This document shows, in pieces, positions 1-8,165 of a DNA stretch of 64,000 nt. The stretch's first letter is position 1, and every line of letters begins with the position of its first letter. Location: the NCBI RefSeq assembly GCF_026184235.1, contig NZ_CP110806.1, forward strand, positions 3,224,001 through 3,288,000, read 5' to 3'. Source of the DNA: Cellulomonas sp. S1-8 (GTDB taxonomy: Bacteria; Actinomycetota; Actinomycetes; Actinomycetales; Cellulomonadaceae). The position numbers were made by a program, and so were the translations under genes. The notes under the pieces are model-generated. The model was not told where the DNA came from and ran no database searches. It was given only the letters and a program-made list of their open reading frames with translations.

Positions 1-412
1 GCTCCACGACCGCGCCCTCGATGTTCATCGCGGCGTCCCACACGCCGGCGCCGATCCCGGCGAGCACCAGGCCCGCGCCGACCAGCACGACCTGGCCTGC
101 AGCGACACCGAGCGCGGCGGACGCGAAGCCGAGCGCGTTGAGGATCGCGAAGCCGAGCACGGTCCGACGCGCGCCGAGCCGCTCGACGACCATGCCGGAC
201 AGCGGCAGCGAGAACAACGACCCGAAGGCGCCGATGAGCAGCAGCACGCCCATGCGCTCGGGGGTCAGGTCGAGCGCGTCCCGCACGGCCGGCAGCCGGG
301 CCGCCCAGGAGGCGAAGTTCACGCCCGAGAGAAGGAAGACCGCGAACACGGCGGCCGAGGCGAGCCGGACCTCGCGCGCGCCTGGCGCGTGACGGACGTC
401 CACGCTGCTCAT
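1..412 (-). CDS. MFS transporter, partial (C-terminus beyond window)
   Basis: The frame opens at ATG 412 and runs off the left edge, leaving the first 137 residues. A first membrane helix spans about residues 18-37. The segment GAFGSLFSLPLSG is followed by ERLGARR at 77-83, which fits MFS motif A between helices 2 and 3, and WDAAMN comes near the cut end. The closest remembered relatives are the fucose-permease/YbjJ branch of the major facilitator superfamily, but the substrate cannot be assigned. It is divergent from a LacI-type regulator and separated from it by a 14-bp palindrome, so it is probably the regulator's target. Confidence 0.8.
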   Translation of the reverse strand, partial: MSSVDVRHAPGAREVRLASAAVFAVFLLSGVNFASWAARLPAVRDALDLTPERMGVLLLIGAFGSLFSLPLSGMVVERLGARRTVLGFAILNALGFASAALGVAAGQVVLVGAGLVLAGIGAGVWDAAMNIEGAVVE

Positions 413-429
413 GCTGCCTCATCTCGGGG

Positions 430-443
430 TCGAATCGATTCGA
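430..443. promoter_or_regulatory. Candidate LacI-family operator, perfect 14-bp palindrome
   Basis: TCGAATCGATTCGA is a perfect inverted repeat with a central CG, as LacI/GalR-family operators usually have. It lies 18 bp upstream of the MFS start and upstream of the divergent regulator gene, in a locally AT-richer stretch. Autoregulation plus control of the transporter is inferred. Confidence 0.55.
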
Positions 444-465
444 TATCTGCCGATGATTGTGCGGG

Positions 466-471
466 TACGCT
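466..471 (+). promoter_or_regulatory. Candidate -10 element of the lacI-type gene
   Basis: TACGCT fits the actinobacterial TAnnnT -10 pattern. It would give a leader of about 60 nt ahead of the ribosome site GGAGG at 527-531. No clear -35 is seen. Confidence 0.35.
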
Positions 472-538
472 GGCGGCGACGTCAAACCGATCCGCGACGC
501 CACCCCCCGCCCACGCCGCCGGCCCCGGAGGTACTGCC

Positions 539-1600
539 CTGTCCGCGCAGCGCACCACCCTCGCCGACGTCGCTGCGAGCGCAGGTGTGTCCGTGTCGAC
601 CGCGTCGCTCGCGTTCTCCGGCTCCGGACCCATCGCCGACGCCACCCGGACCCGGGTGCTGGACGCCGCCCGCGCGCTGAGCTACGCCGGTCCCAACCCG
701 CTCGGGCGACAGCTGCGCCGCGGCCGGTCCGGCATCGTCGGCGTGATCATGGGCGACGCGCTGCGCCGCGCGTTCCGCGACCCGGTGGCCGTGCAGGTGC
801 TCGACGGGCTCACCACGACGCTCGGCCCGCTCGGCCTGGGCGTCCTGCTGGTCCCCGGGCCCGACGACTCGACCCAGCCCGCCGTCGACCCGCTGCTCGG
901 CACCGCCGCGATGGACGTCGCCGTGCAGATGTGGGGAGGCACCACCGACGACCCCGTCCTGGAGATGCTGCGGCGCCGCAACACCCCCGCGGTGCTCGTC
1001 GAGGGCACACCGCAGCCCGACGTCGCGGCGATCGGCATCGACGACCACGGCGGCATGACGGAGCTCACCCGGTACCTCCTCGACCTGGGCCACACCCGCA
1101 TCGCGACCGTCACCCTGCCGTTCGACCGGGACCGGGGCGAGGGCGCCGCCGACCCGGCGCGCATCGCCGCCATCTCGTGGGAGATCACCCGGCGACGCCT
1201 GGCCGGCGTCACCGACGCCGGGGTGACGCCCACGGTCGTGTACGAGACCCCGGCGTCGCTGGTGGAGAACGGCGCCGCGGCGGGCCGGGTGCTGCTGCAG
1301 GGCGCCGACCGTCCCACGGCGATCGTGTGCCAGTCCGACCTGCTCGCGTCCGGCGTCGTGCTCGCCGCCCGCGAGCTGGGCCTGCGGGTGCCGCAGGACG
1401 TGTCCGTCGCCGGCTTCGACGGCCTGGACCTGCCGTGGCTCGCACCCGACGTCCTGACGACCGTCGCCCAGCCGCTCGCCGAGAAGGGCGCCGCCATCGG
1501 CGAGGCCGTCGCGGAGCTGCTCGCCGGCCGCATGCCGGAACCGCGGGTCCTGCCGGTGCAGCTGCGCGTGGGGACGACGACCGGCCCGCCGCACGCCTGA
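539..1600 (+). CDS. LacI/GalR-family transcriptional regulator
   Basis: Residues 6-27 form the LacI helix-turn-helix (TLADVAASAGVSVSTAS). A periplasmic-binding-protein-like sensor domain follows, ending in the typical SVAGFDGLDLPWLAP segment and the TTVAQPLAEKG core. The frame is open back to GTG 389, but that start lies inside the divergent MFS gene. The good GGAGG at 527-531 sits 7 nt before CTG 539, right where family homology begins, so CTG 539 (353 aa) is preferred; a non-AUG start is unusual. The 15-residue lead before the HTH in the longer version has no family counterpart. It probably represses the neighbouring MFS gene in response to a sugar-like ligand. Confidence 0.85.
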   Translation: MSAQRTTLADVAASAGVSVSTASLAFSGSGPIADATRTRVLDAARALSYAGPNPLGRQLRRGRSGIVGVIMGDALRRAFRDPVAVQVLDGLTTTLGPLGLGVLLVPGPDDSTQPAVDPLLGTAAMDVAVQMWGGTTDDPVLEMLRRRNTPAVLVEGTPQPDVAAIGIDDHGGMTELTRYLLDLGHTRIATVTLPFDRDRGEGAADPARIAAISWEITRRRLAGVTDAGVTPTVVYETPASLVENGAAAGRVLLQGADRPTAIVCQSDLLASGVVLAARELGLRVPQDVSVAGFDGLDLPWLAPDVLTTVAQPLAEKGAAIGEAVAELLAGRMPEPRVLPVQLRVGTTTGPPHA

Positions 1601-1620
1601 GCGCTCGGACCCGGCCCAAC

Positions 1621-1669
1621 GTCGGCTCGGCCGAAGGTCGGCTCAGCCGAGGGTTCGGCTCAGCCGAGG
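1621..1669. repeat. Three tandem 16-17-bp units between convergent genes
   Basis: Three near-identical copies of GTCGGCTCAGCCGAGG occur at 1621-1636, 1637-1652 and 1653-1669. Each is itself almost palindromic (CGGCT-CA-GCCG), so each can fold as a small hairpin. The last copy contains the hadB stop codon. They sit between the convergent lacI-type gene and hadB and could act as a terminator. Confidence 0.6.
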
Positions 1670-2115
1670 CGGACGACCGCGTGCGCCTTGCCCAGCACGC
1701 GCGCACCCTCGACGCTCACCGTCAGGTCGATGCGCGCGGTCCGCGCGTCGGTGTCGAGCGCACCGACGACCGCGACGACGTCCACGGACGCCTCCCCGGG
1801 GTCGGGCACGGGGACGGGGCGCGTGAAGCGGGTCTGGTAGTCCACGACCGCGCCCGGGTCACCCGCCCAGTCGACGACGACCGCTGCGACCGCGCCCATC
1901 GTCCACATGCCGTGCGCGATGACGCCAGGCAGGCCCACCGACGTCGCGACGCGCTCGTTCCAGTGGATGGGGTTGAAGTCGCCGGACGCCCCGGCGTACC
2001 GCACCAGGCGTGCCCGGTCGACCGTGATCGTGCGGCGGGCGACCTCCTGGCCGACCGCGAGGTCCGCGAGCACGGGACGGTCGGCGAGCACCGGACGGTC
2101 GGCGGGGGCGCTCAC
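1660..2115 (-). CDS. hadB: MaoC-like hydroxyacyl-thioester dehydratase, HadB type
   Basis: The 151-residue protein is a single hot-dog domain carrying the hydratase-2 signature GDFNPIHWNE, whose Asp and His are the expected catalytic pair, followed by PGVIAHGM. GTG 2115 overlaps the hadA stop by four bases (GTGA), which indicates translational coupling and a HadA-HadB heterodimer. The N-terminus has a short internal duplication, DRPVLADRPVLAD. In mycobacteria HadAB dehydrates acyl-ACPs in long-chain FAS-II. Organisms of the inferred type lack mycolates, so the substrate here is uncertain. Confidence 0.85.
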   Translation of the reverse strand: MSAPADRPVLADRPVLADLAVGQEVARRTITVDRARLVRYAGASGDFNPIHWNERVATSVGLPGVIAHGMWTMGAVAAVVVDWAGDPGAVVDYQTRFTRPVPVPDPGEASVDVVAVVGALDTDARTARIDLTVSVEGARVLGKAHAVVRLG

Positions 2116-2564
2116 GCGTCCTCCTCCGGCCGCACGGCGAGCATCGACAGGACCGTCGCGACGGGCGTGCCGTCCTCGTCCGCGATCTCGCACCGGGTCG
2201 TGACCATCGACAGCCCGGCACGCTGCGTGACCGCGTCGACGTGCAGCGCGGTGCGCAGGCGGTCACCGGCGTGGATGGGCCGGTGGTGCGTGAACCGCTC
2301 GTCGGCGTGCACGACACGGCTGAAGTCGATGCCGGCTGCCGGGTCCTGGACGTACTGCGCCTCGGTGCGCTGGGCGACGACGACGGCGAACGTCGGCGGC
2401 GCGACCACGTCGGGGTGGCCGAGCGCACGTGCCGCGTCGACGTCCGTGTGCGCGGGGTGCGTGGCACCCGTCGCCTCGGCGAACTCGCGCAGCTTCTCGC
2501 GGGAGACCACGTACACGTCGCCGGGCGGGTAGGCCCGCCCGGCGAAGGTGATGTCGACCGGCAC
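2112..2564 (-). CDS. hadA: MaoC N-terminal-like dehydratase subunit, HadA type
   Basis: This 150-residue hot-dog protein matches the FAS1-like N-terminal dehydratase family: a conserved SREKLREFAEATG helix near residue 22, TFAVVVAQ in mid-protein, and HHRPIHAGDRLR. It lacks the Asp/His hydratase signature present in HadB, as expected for the non-catalytic, substrate-binding partner. It begins with GTG 2564 and lies just downstream of rpmG. The order rpmG-hadA-hadB is the arrangement remembered from actinobacteria, including mycobacteria. Confidence 0.85.
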   Translation of the reverse strand: MPVDITFAGRAYPPGDVYVVSREKLREFAEATGATHPAHTDVDAARALGHPDVVAPPTFAVVVAQRTEAQYVQDPAAGIDFSRVVHADERFTHHRPIHAGDRLRTALHVDAVTQRAGLSMVTTRCEIADEDGTPVATVLSMLAVRPEEDA

Positions 2565-2597
2565 GTCAGCGGGTCCGTCGGTGACGAGCTGACCGCG

Positions 2598-2768
2598 TCA
2601 GCGGGTCTCGCGGTGCACCGTGTGCTTGTTGTCCCGCGGGCAGTACTTCTTCATCTCGAGCCGGTCGGGGTTGTTCCGCCGGTTCTTCTTGGTGATGTAG
2701 TTCCGCTCCTTGCACTCCGTGCAGGCGAGTGTGATCTTCGGGCGGACGTCCGCGCTCTTGCTGGCCAT
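2598..2768 (-). CDS. rpmG: 50S ribosomal protein L33
   Basis: The 56-residue protein begins [12 protein letters not shown]. It contains the zinc-ribbon cysteines of the C+ form, ACTECK near residues 15-20 and YCPRDNK near 42-48, and ends HTVHRETR. This is the normal length for bL33. It sits in the tRNA-Thr/tRNA-Met/rpmG/hadAB array. The four-cysteine form implies zinc dependence; actinobacteria often keep a second, cysteine-free copy under Zur control, but none is in this window. Confidence 0.95.
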   Translation of the reverse strand: MASKSADVRPKITLACTECKERNYITKKNRRNNPDRLEMKKYCPRDNKHTVHRETR

Positions 2769-2860
2769 GTCTGTGTCACCTCTCGCGCCCGCGGGGCTGC
2801 GTTCTTCTCCTGGCGCGCGCCGGCCGACGCGTGCTGCTGGGACGGATGTTTCGCCGGACG

Positions 2861-2937
2861 TGGTAGCGGGAGCGGGATTCGAACCCGCGACACCACGATT
2901 ATGAGCCGTGTGCTCTAACCACCTGAGCTATCCCGCC
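2861..2937 (-). tRNA. tRNA-Met (anticodon CAT), elongator type
   Basis: A complete cloverleaf can be folded. The acceptor stem is GGCGGGA/TCCCGCT, the anticodon loop CTCATAA, the T arm contains GGTTCGAATCC, and the 3' CCA is encoded. It lacks the C1-A72 mismatch and the GGG/CCC anticodon stem of initiator tRNA. A tilS-modified Ile2 tRNA also reads CAT, but the overall sequence fits elongator Met better. Confidence 0.9.
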
Positions 2938-2992
2938 ACAGCGGTCGCCCGGGCCGATCGTCCGAGGACGACCGACCCGTGGCACACCACAG

Positions 2993-3065
2993 AGCCCCGA
3001 AAGGGAATCGAACCCTTGACCTTCTCCTTACCATGGAGACGCTCTGCCGACTGAGCTATCGGGGC
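2993..3065 (-). tRNA. tRNA-Thr (anticodon GGT)
   Basis: The cloverleaf has acceptor stem GCCCCGA/TCGGGGC, anticodon stem TCTCC/GGAGA with loop ATGGTAA, and a T arm with GGTTCGATTCC. CCA is not encoded. It is transcribed ahead of tRNA-Met and rpmG. Confidence 0.93.
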
Positions 3066-3075
3066 AGCGCGGACC

Positions 3076-3105
3076 AGAGTACACGCGCTGCGGGGTGCCC
3101 GTGAA
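3076..3105 (-). promoter_or_regulatory. Promoter of the tRNA-Thr/tRNA-Met/rpmG unit
   Basis: On the minus strand, -10 TACTCT (3081-3076) and -35-like TTCACG (3105-3100) are spaced 18 bp apart. Transcription would start about 4 nt before the tRNA-Thr 5' end, as expected for a stable-RNA promoter. Confidence 0.5.
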
Positions 3106-3213
3106 ATCGTCTCCTGCGAGGGCTCCGACCGCCGGCCGTCGAGGCCCGGGCGCCCGCTCCCGAAGCGTTTCATCTCGTCGCGGTCCCCGACGCGCCGTGC
3201 CACGATCCGGCCC

Positions 3214-3645
3214 ATGCGTCCCACCCCCCGTCACCGCGGCCGCGTCGCCGCCGCCGTCCTGCTGTCCGTCGCCGCCCTGCTCTCGACCGCCGCGTGCAGC
3301 GGCGGTGACGAGGGCGTCGACCCCTCCGCCGCCGACTGGCCCACCGCCGTCACCCCCGCCGACACCGACGGCGACTTCTGGGTCGTGTGGACCGCGATCG
3401 CCGAGACCGTCGACGACCCCGCGCTCGCCACCGAGATCGACCGCCTCGCCGAGCAGGGCTACGAGGTCGAGACCTGGTCCCCCGGCTGCCAGGACGGTGC
3501 GCAGGAGCAGCTCGGCGGCCTCACGGGCTACGCGGAGCCGGTCGGCGTCGGCGTCGCGTTCGCCTCGGAGGAGGACGCCGGCATCTTCGACACCCGCGAC
3601 GAGGGCACCACGGTCTCGGTCACCACAGGCGCCTGGACCTGCTGA
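3214..3645 (+). CDS. Small secreted lipoprotein of unknown function
   Basis: The 143-residue product has a positively charged N-terminus, a hydrophobic core at about residues 11-26 and a lipobox STAAC with the acylated cysteine at 28. The mature part is acidic and has two further cysteines, one in SPGCQD and one at the very C-terminus, which could form a disulfide. It contains EQGYEVETW and a TTVSVTTGAW strand, reminiscent of a small alpha/beta fold. I recognise no family. It is monocistronic and convergent with tRNA-Tyr. Confidence 0.8.
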   Translation: MRPTPRHRGRVAAAVLLSVAALLSTAACSGGDEGVDPSAADWPTAVTPADTDGDFWVVWTAIAETVDDPALATEIDRLAEQGYEVETWSPGCQDGAQEQLGGLTGYAEPVGVGVAFASEEDAGIFDTRDEGTTVSVTTGAWTC

Positions 3646-3666
3646 CCGCTCCCCACCCCACCCACC

Positions 3667-3744
3667 TCCCGCGAGTGCGGGGAAACGGCTCGAGTGCGGG
3701 GGTCGTATCCCCCGCACTCGACGTGTTTCCCCCGCACTCGCGGG
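3667..3744. repeat. Nested palindromic element (REP-like)
   Basis: The 10-mer CGAGTGCGGG and its reverse complement occur four times in mirror order. The outer arms are at 3667-3686 and 3724-3744; the inner arms at 3689-3702 and 3709-3721 flank a 6-nt loop. The whole can fold as one long interrupted stem between the lipoprotein stop and the tRNA-Tyr terminator. It may be a repetitive extragenic palindrome or part of a bidirectional terminator. Confidence 0.65.
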
Positions 3745-3759
3745 ACGTGGGGGCGTGCA

Positions 3760-3793
3760 GAAGGGGGCGTCCTCCGTGGAGGACGCCCCCTTC
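3760..3793 (-). terminator. Strong hairpin terminator of tRNA-Tyr
   Basis: The perfect 16-bp stem runs GAAGGGGGCGTCCTCC at 3760-3775 and its complement at 3778-3793, with a 2-nt spacer, just 6 bp past the tRNA-Tyr 3' end. No U-tract follows, as is usual in actinobacteria. It could also stop the convergent lipoprotein transcript. Confidence 0.75.
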
Positions 3794-3799
3794 GGTGCG

Positions 3800-3881
3800 T
3801 GGCGGGTGAGGGATTCGAACCCCCGTAGGCGTTGCCAGCTGATTTACAGTCAGCCCCCTTTGGCCACTCGGGTAACCCGCC
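3800..3881 (-). tRNA. tRNA-Tyr (anticodon GTA)
   Basis: This type II tRNA of 82 nt has acceptor GGCGGGT/ACCCGCC, anticodon loop CTGTAAA containing GTA, a long variable arm as expected for bacterial Tyr, T arm GGTTCGAATCC and discriminator A. CCA is not encoded. Confidence 0.93.
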
Positions 3882-3964
3882 AGGGGACGCGTGCCCGCGT
3901 CGTGCGCGTCGTCCCCGTCGTGACGACGGGAGCGGCGCGTCCGCGCGAGCGGCGTGCGGATGGA

Positions 3965-3970
3965 AGGATA
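3965..3970 (-). promoter_or_regulatory. Candidate -10 element upstream of tRNA-Tyr
   Basis: TATCCT on the minus strand (3970-3965) is the best -10 match in the 229-bp gap between tRNA-Tyr and yajQ. It would give a leader of about 77 nt before the tRNA. I see no convincing -35 and no other feature in the gap. Confidence 0.3.
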
Positions 3971-4110
3971 GCAACTCCGAGAGGGGGCTCGTGCACACCG
4001 ACCGGTCCGGCCGGTGACCGACCGCCCGCAGCACGCGGCACGCGGTCCCGCACACCCCTCGTCCGACGGACGCAGTCGCGACCCGGTCGGGTCGCCCCGG
4101 AGGGAGCAGC

Positions 4111-4608
4111 ATGGCGAGCGAGTCGTCGTTCGACGTCGTCAGCAAGGTCGACCGTCAGGAGGTCGACAACGCCCTGAACCAGGCCGCGAAGGAGATCGCG
4201 CAGCGCTACGACTTCAAGGGCGTCGGTGCCTCCATCGCGTGGAGCGGCGAGAGCATCCTGATGGTCGCCAACTCCGCCGAGCGCGTGCTCGCGGTGCTCG
4301 ACGTGTTCCAGACCAAGCTCATCCGGCGGGGCATCTCGCTGAAGTCGCTCGACACCGGTGAGAGCGAGCCCCAGCCGTCCGGCAAGGAGTACCGCCTCGC
4401 CGGCACGATCCAGGAGGGCCTGAGCAGCGAGATCGCCAAGAAGCTCGCCAAGATCGTGCGCGACGAGGCCCCCAAGGGCGTCAAGACGCAGATCCAGGGC
4501 GACGAGCTGCGGGTGACGGCCAAGAGCCGCGACGACCTGCAGGCCGTGATCGCGCTGCTCAAGGGCGCCGACGTGGACGCGGCCCTGCAGTTCGTCAACT
4601 ACCGGTAG
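4111..4608 (+). CDS. yajQ: YajQ-family nucleotide/RNA-binding protein (UPF0234)
   Basis: This 165-residue protein is the full family length. It starts with the conserved [18 protein letters not shown], has RYDFKG near residue 32, the [15 protein letters not shown] segment that opens the second ferredoxin-like domain, and ends ALQFVNYR. Family members bind nucleic acids and in some bacteria cyclic di-GMP; the role in this organism is unknown. The start is supported by GGAGGGAGC about 7 nt upstream. It is a cytosolic, probably monocistronic gene. Confidence 0.95.
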   Translation: MASESSFDVVSKVDRQEVDNALNQAAKEIAQRYDFKGVGASIAWSGESILMVANSAERVLAVLDVFQTKLIRRGISLKSLDTGESEPQPSGKEYRLAGTIQEGLSSEIAKKLAKIVRDEAPKGVKTQIQGDELRVTAKSRDDLQAVIALLKGADVDAALQFVNYR

Positions 4609-4686
4609 ACGTATCGGCGCGGCGTCGTCCGCGCTCCTCACCGGTGCCGGCCCGCGACCGACGCGGCCGGCACCCGGGAGGGCGTC

Positions 4687-5718
4687 ATGTCGTTGGACCG
4701 CTTCACCGTCGCGACCGTCAACCTGTACAACCTGCAGCTGCCGGGGCGCGCGATGAACCCCGGCCAGGAGCCGTGGACCGCGCGAGAGTACGCCCGCAAG
4801 ATCGCCTGGCTCGCCGACCGCCTGCGCGACCTGCAGGCCGACGTCGTCGGCCTGCAGGAGCTGTGGCACCGCGACGCGCTCGTCGCGGCCCTGGAGCGCG
4901 CCCGCCTCGACGACGACTACGACGTGCTGGCCGACCAGGCGACGGGCGGCCGGATCACCTGTGCCGCGCTCGTGCGACGCGGCCTGCTGCACGGCACCCC
5001 GCACTGGGTGGACGACTTCCCGCCCGCGCTGCGGCTGCACGCGTCCGACACCCACGACCCGCAGGCACCCGACATCGACGTGCGGATCCGGCGGTTCTCG
5101 CGGCCGGTGCTGCGCTTCGCCGTGACGCCGCGCACGGACCGCCCGCCGGTGGAGGTGGCCGTGGTGCACCTGAAGTCCAAGGTGCCGACGCGGGTCGAGC
5201 GCGAGCCGTGGTTCCGGGCCGACCCCGACACGTTCCGCCCGCACGTCGAGGCGCTGGGCGCCGCCATCTCGACGATCCGCCGCACCGCGGAGGCCGCGGC
5301 CCTGCGCGTCCTGCTCACCGACGTCATGAAGCGCTCGGACACGCCCGTCGTCGTCCTCGGCGACGTCAACGACGGTCAGCACAGCAACACCGTCAACATC
5401 CTCACGGGCCAGCCGCGCTACCTCGTCGGCGACTCGCGCGGCGGCACCGACACAGGCCTGTACACCGCGCAGACCCTCCAGGAGTACCGCGACACCCGCG
5501 ACGTGTACTACACGCACGTCCACGAGGACCTGCGGGAGTCGCTCGACCACGTGCTCGTCAGCGAGCAGCTCTACGACAACAGCCGGCGCCGCATGTGGCT
5601 CTTCGACGGGCTGACCATCACCAACGACCACCTCGCCACGCAGGACCACCGCGCCGACGGCTCGAACGACCACGGCCTGGTGCGTGTCGCCTTCCGGTGG
5701 GCGCCCGTCGCGGCCTGA
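4687..5718 (+). CDS. Endonuclease/exonuclease/phosphatase-family protein
   Basis: The 343-residue protein has the full EEP catalytic set: Asn12 in ATVNLYN, Glu58 in GLQELW, a mid-protein VVHLKSK, GDVND near residue 228, and the C-terminal Asp-His pair in SNDHGLV. These residues bind Mg2+ and cleave phosphodiester or phosphomonoester bonds. No signal peptide is visible, so it is probably cytosolic. The family includes DNases, sphingomyelinases and inositol phosphatases; the substrate cannot be told from sequence. Its stop is 10 bp from the convergent htpX stop. Confidence 0.85.
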   Translation: MSLDRFTVATVNLYNLQLPGRAMNPGQEPWTAREYARKIAWLADRLRDLQADVVGLQELWHRDALVAALERARLDDDYDVLADQATGGRITCAALVRRGLLHGTPHWVDDFPPALRLHASDTHDPQAPDIDVRIRRFSRPVLRFAVTPRTDRPPVEVAVVHLKSKVPTRVEREPWFRADPDTFRPHVEALGAAISTIRRTAEAAALRVLLTDVMKRSDTPVVVLGDVNDGQHSNTVNILTGQPRYLVGDSRGGTDTGLYTAQTLQEYRDTRDVYYTHVHEDLRESLDHVLVSEQLYDNSRRRMWLFDGLTITNDHLATQDHRADGSNDHGLVRVAFRWAPVAA

Positions 5719-5727
5719 GCCGGTGCG

Positions 5728-6597
5728 TCAGTAGCGCGTGATCCCGCCGCCGGCCATGGCCTCCAGGCGGGCGATCCGGTCCGGCATCGGCGGGTGGGTC
5801 GCGAAGAGACGACCCAGGCCGCCGCCGCGGAACGGGTTCGCGATCATGAGGTGCGAGACGTCGACGAGCTCGCGGTCCTGCGGCAGCGGCCGCGCCCGGG
5901 TCCCCGCCTCGAGCTTGCGCAGCGCGGAGGCCAGCGCGAGCGGGTCACCCGTCAGCCGGGCGCCGTCCTCGTCCGCGTCGTACTCCCGCGTCCGGGAGAT
6001 CGCGAGCTGGACGAGCGTGGCGGCCACCGGCGCCAGGAACACCATGAGGAGGGCGGCGACCGGGTTGCCGCCCTCGCGACGGTCCCCACCGCCGAAGAAC
6101 AGCGCGAGCTGGGCGAGCGAGGTGATGACGCCCGCGACCGCGGCGGCGACCGAGGACGTGAGGATGTCGCGGTTGTAGACGTGCATGAGCTCGTGCCCCA
6201 GGACGCCGCGCAGCTCGCGCTCGTCGAGGATCGCGAGGATGCCGTCGGTGCAGCACACCGCGGCGTTCTTCGGGTCACGGCCGGTCGCGAAGGCGTTCGG
6301 CGCCATGGTCGGGGACACGAACAGGCGCGGCATCGGCTGGCGCGCGGCGGTCGAGAGCTCGCGCACGATGCGGTACATCGTCGGCTGCTCGATCTCGCTG
6401 ACGGGGCGCGCGCGCATCGCGCGGATGGCGATCTTGTCCGAGTTCCAGTAGCTGTAGGCGGTCATCGCCACGCCCAGCCCTGCGAACACCCAGAGGTACC
6501 GCGCACCGCCGATCAGCCACCCGACCCCGAGCAGCACCGCCCACATGGCGCCGAACAGCGCCGCCGTCTTCAACCCGTTGTAGTGCCGATGGCCCAT
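5728..6597 (-). CDS. htpX: Membrane-bound zinc metalloprotease HtpX
   Basis: This M48-family protease of 289 residues has two N-terminal membrane helices (about 10-30 and 32-50), the zinc-binding HELMH at 135-139, another pair of hydrophobic segments (about 148-168 and 180-200) and a downstream [10 protein letters not shown] whose Glu is the third zinc ligand. It degrades misfolded membrane proteins with the active site on the cytoplasmic face. Length and topology are normal. It heads its own transcript. In Mycobacterium, htpX also lies between yajQ and the polyprenyl synthase gene, as here. Confidence 0.95.
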   Translation of the reverse strand: MGHRHYNGLKTAALFGAMWAVLLGVGWLIGGARYLWVFAGLGVAMTAYSYWNSDKIAIRAMRARPVSEIEQPTMYRIVRELSTAARQPMPRLFVSPTMAPNAFATGRDPKNAAVCCTDGILAILDERELRGVLGHELMHVYNRDILTSSVAAAVAGVITSLAQLALFFGGGDRREGGNPVAALLMVFLAPVAATLVQLAISRTREYDADEDGARLTGDPLALASALRKLEAGTRARPLPQDRELVDVSHLMIANPFRGGGLGRLFATHPPMPDRIARLEAMAGGGITRY

Positions 6598-6717
6598 CTG
6601 TTCCTCGTCCTCCCCGCGGACGACGAGGTGCCGCCCTCCGCACCGGGGTCAACGCCCGGCGCGGGGCACGCGTTCCCGGCGGCGGTGCGACGGCCGGGTG
6701 AGGGACGCGTGACGGAC

Positions 6718-6754
6718 GCGGGGCCCCGGACGCCTCTGCCGTCCGGGGCCCCGC
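6718..6754 (-). terminator. Hairpin terminator downstream of the ferredoxin reductase gene
   Basis: The perfect 14-bp stem GCGGGGCCCCGGAC (6718-6731) pairs with 6741-6754 around a 9-nt loop. It lies 27 bp past the stop of the minus-strand fprA-type gene. Confidence 0.75.
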
Positions 6755-6780
6755 GGGTAGTGCTGTCCTGCGTGCTCTGC

Positions 6781-8165
6781 TCAGTCCTGCGGGAGCTCGC
6801 GTCCCAGCGAGATCGCGACCATGTGGTCACGCGGCACGAGCTTGACGCGCTCACGCCCGTGGGGCTCCCCAGCGACCGCTCGTACGCGTCGAGCACCTGC
6901 CACCCCGACCACTCGATGACGTCGGCGCCGCGCTGCACGAGGAAGTCGAGGACCGCCTGCGGCTCCCGCTCGGTGGCCGTGTAGAACTCCTGGCCGCGCT
7001 CGGCGACGTCCTCGCCGAGGTTCCGGATCGTCTCCGACGCGTCGGACTTGGTGTGACCGATGAGGCCGACCGGGCCGCGCTTGATCCACCCCGTCGCGTA
7101 CACGCCGTCCAGGTGCCGGCCGTCGACGTCGATCACGCGGCCCTCCCGGTTGGGGATGACGCCCGCGACGTCGTCGAACGGGATGTCGACCAGCGGCGAG
7201 CCGAAGTAGCCGACCGCGCGGTAGACCGCCTGGACGGGCCAGTCGTGCGTCTGGCCGGTCCCCGTGGCGTTGCCGTCACCGTTGAGCACCGTGCGCTCGG
7301 TGCGCAGCCCGACGACCTTGCCGTCCTCGCCCAGCACCTCGACCGGCTTGTGCAGGAAGTGCAGGTGGATGCGGCGCGAGGCCGTCAGGTCCTCGGGCTC
7401 CTTGAGCGTCCAGTCGGTGAGGGTCTTGACGACCTGCTTGGTCTGGTTGCTCGAGTGGATGGCCGCCATCGAGCCCTCGTCGAACTCGAAGTCCTCCGGG
7501 TAGACGATCGTGTCGACGTCCGGCACGTGGCCGAGCTCACGCAGCTCGAGCGGCGAGAACTTGGCCTGGGCGGGTCCGCGGCGGGCGAAGACGTGCACGT
7601 CCGTGACCGGGCTGGCCTTGAGCAGGTCGTAGACGTTGGCGGGGACCTCGGTGGGCAGCAGGTCGTCCGCGTGCTTGGCCAGGATGCGGGCCACGTCGAG
7701 CGCGACGTTCCCGGCACCGAGCACGGCGACCTGCGTGGCCTCCAGCGGCCACGTGCGCGGCACGTCCGGGTGGCCGTCGTACCAGGACACGAAGTCCGCC
7801 GCGCCGTAGGAGCCGTCGAGGTCGATCCCGGGGATCGCGAGCGCCGCGTCCCGGATCGAGCCGGTGGAGAAGATCACCGCGTCGTAGAAGGTGCGAAGGT
7901 CGTCGAGCTTGAGGTCGGTGCCGTAGTCGACGTTGGCGAGCAGGCGGATGTCCCCGCGCTCGAGCACCTTGTGCAGCGCGACGATGATCTGCTTGATGCG
8001 CGGGTGGTCGGGTGCCACGCCGTACCGGACCAGGCCGAAGGGCGCCGGGAGCCGCTCGAACAGGTCGATGCTGACGTCGAGGTCGGTCTTCGACAGGATG
8101 TCGGCCGCGTAGATGCCGGCCGGACCGGCGCCGACGATCGCGACGCGCAGGGTCGGGGTGCTCAC
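6781..8165 (-). CDS. fprA: Ferredoxin/adrenodoxin-type NADP+ reductase (frame break near C-terminus)
   Basis: The GTG 8165 start is followed at once by the FAD-binding GAGPAGIYAAD. Then come ERLPAPFGLVRYGVAPDH, typical of adrenodoxin-reductase-like flavoproteins, the NADP-binding GAGNVALDVARIL and the C-terminal GWIKRGPVGLIGHTK. The enzyme moves electrons between NADPH and ferredoxin, the role of mycobacterial FprA. Near residue 431 the frame breaks at the C run 6867-6870. One extra base restores SLGEPHGRERVKLVPRD and the natural end GRELPQD (about 461 aa). This looks like a sequencing error, since the protein is otherwise complete. A candidate -10, TAGACT, is at 8287-8282. Confidence 0.85.

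Noticed and set aside
1600..1660. A second assembly junction between the lacI-type gene and hadB
   Set aside because: murB or other usual neighbours of hadB are absent, but both flanking genes are complete and the join is intergenic, so there is no positive evidence.
2861..2937. tRNA-Ile2 or initiator tRNA
   Set aside because: The anticodon is CAT, but the acceptor starts GGCGGGA without the initiator mismatch, and the body fits elongator Met better than Ile2.
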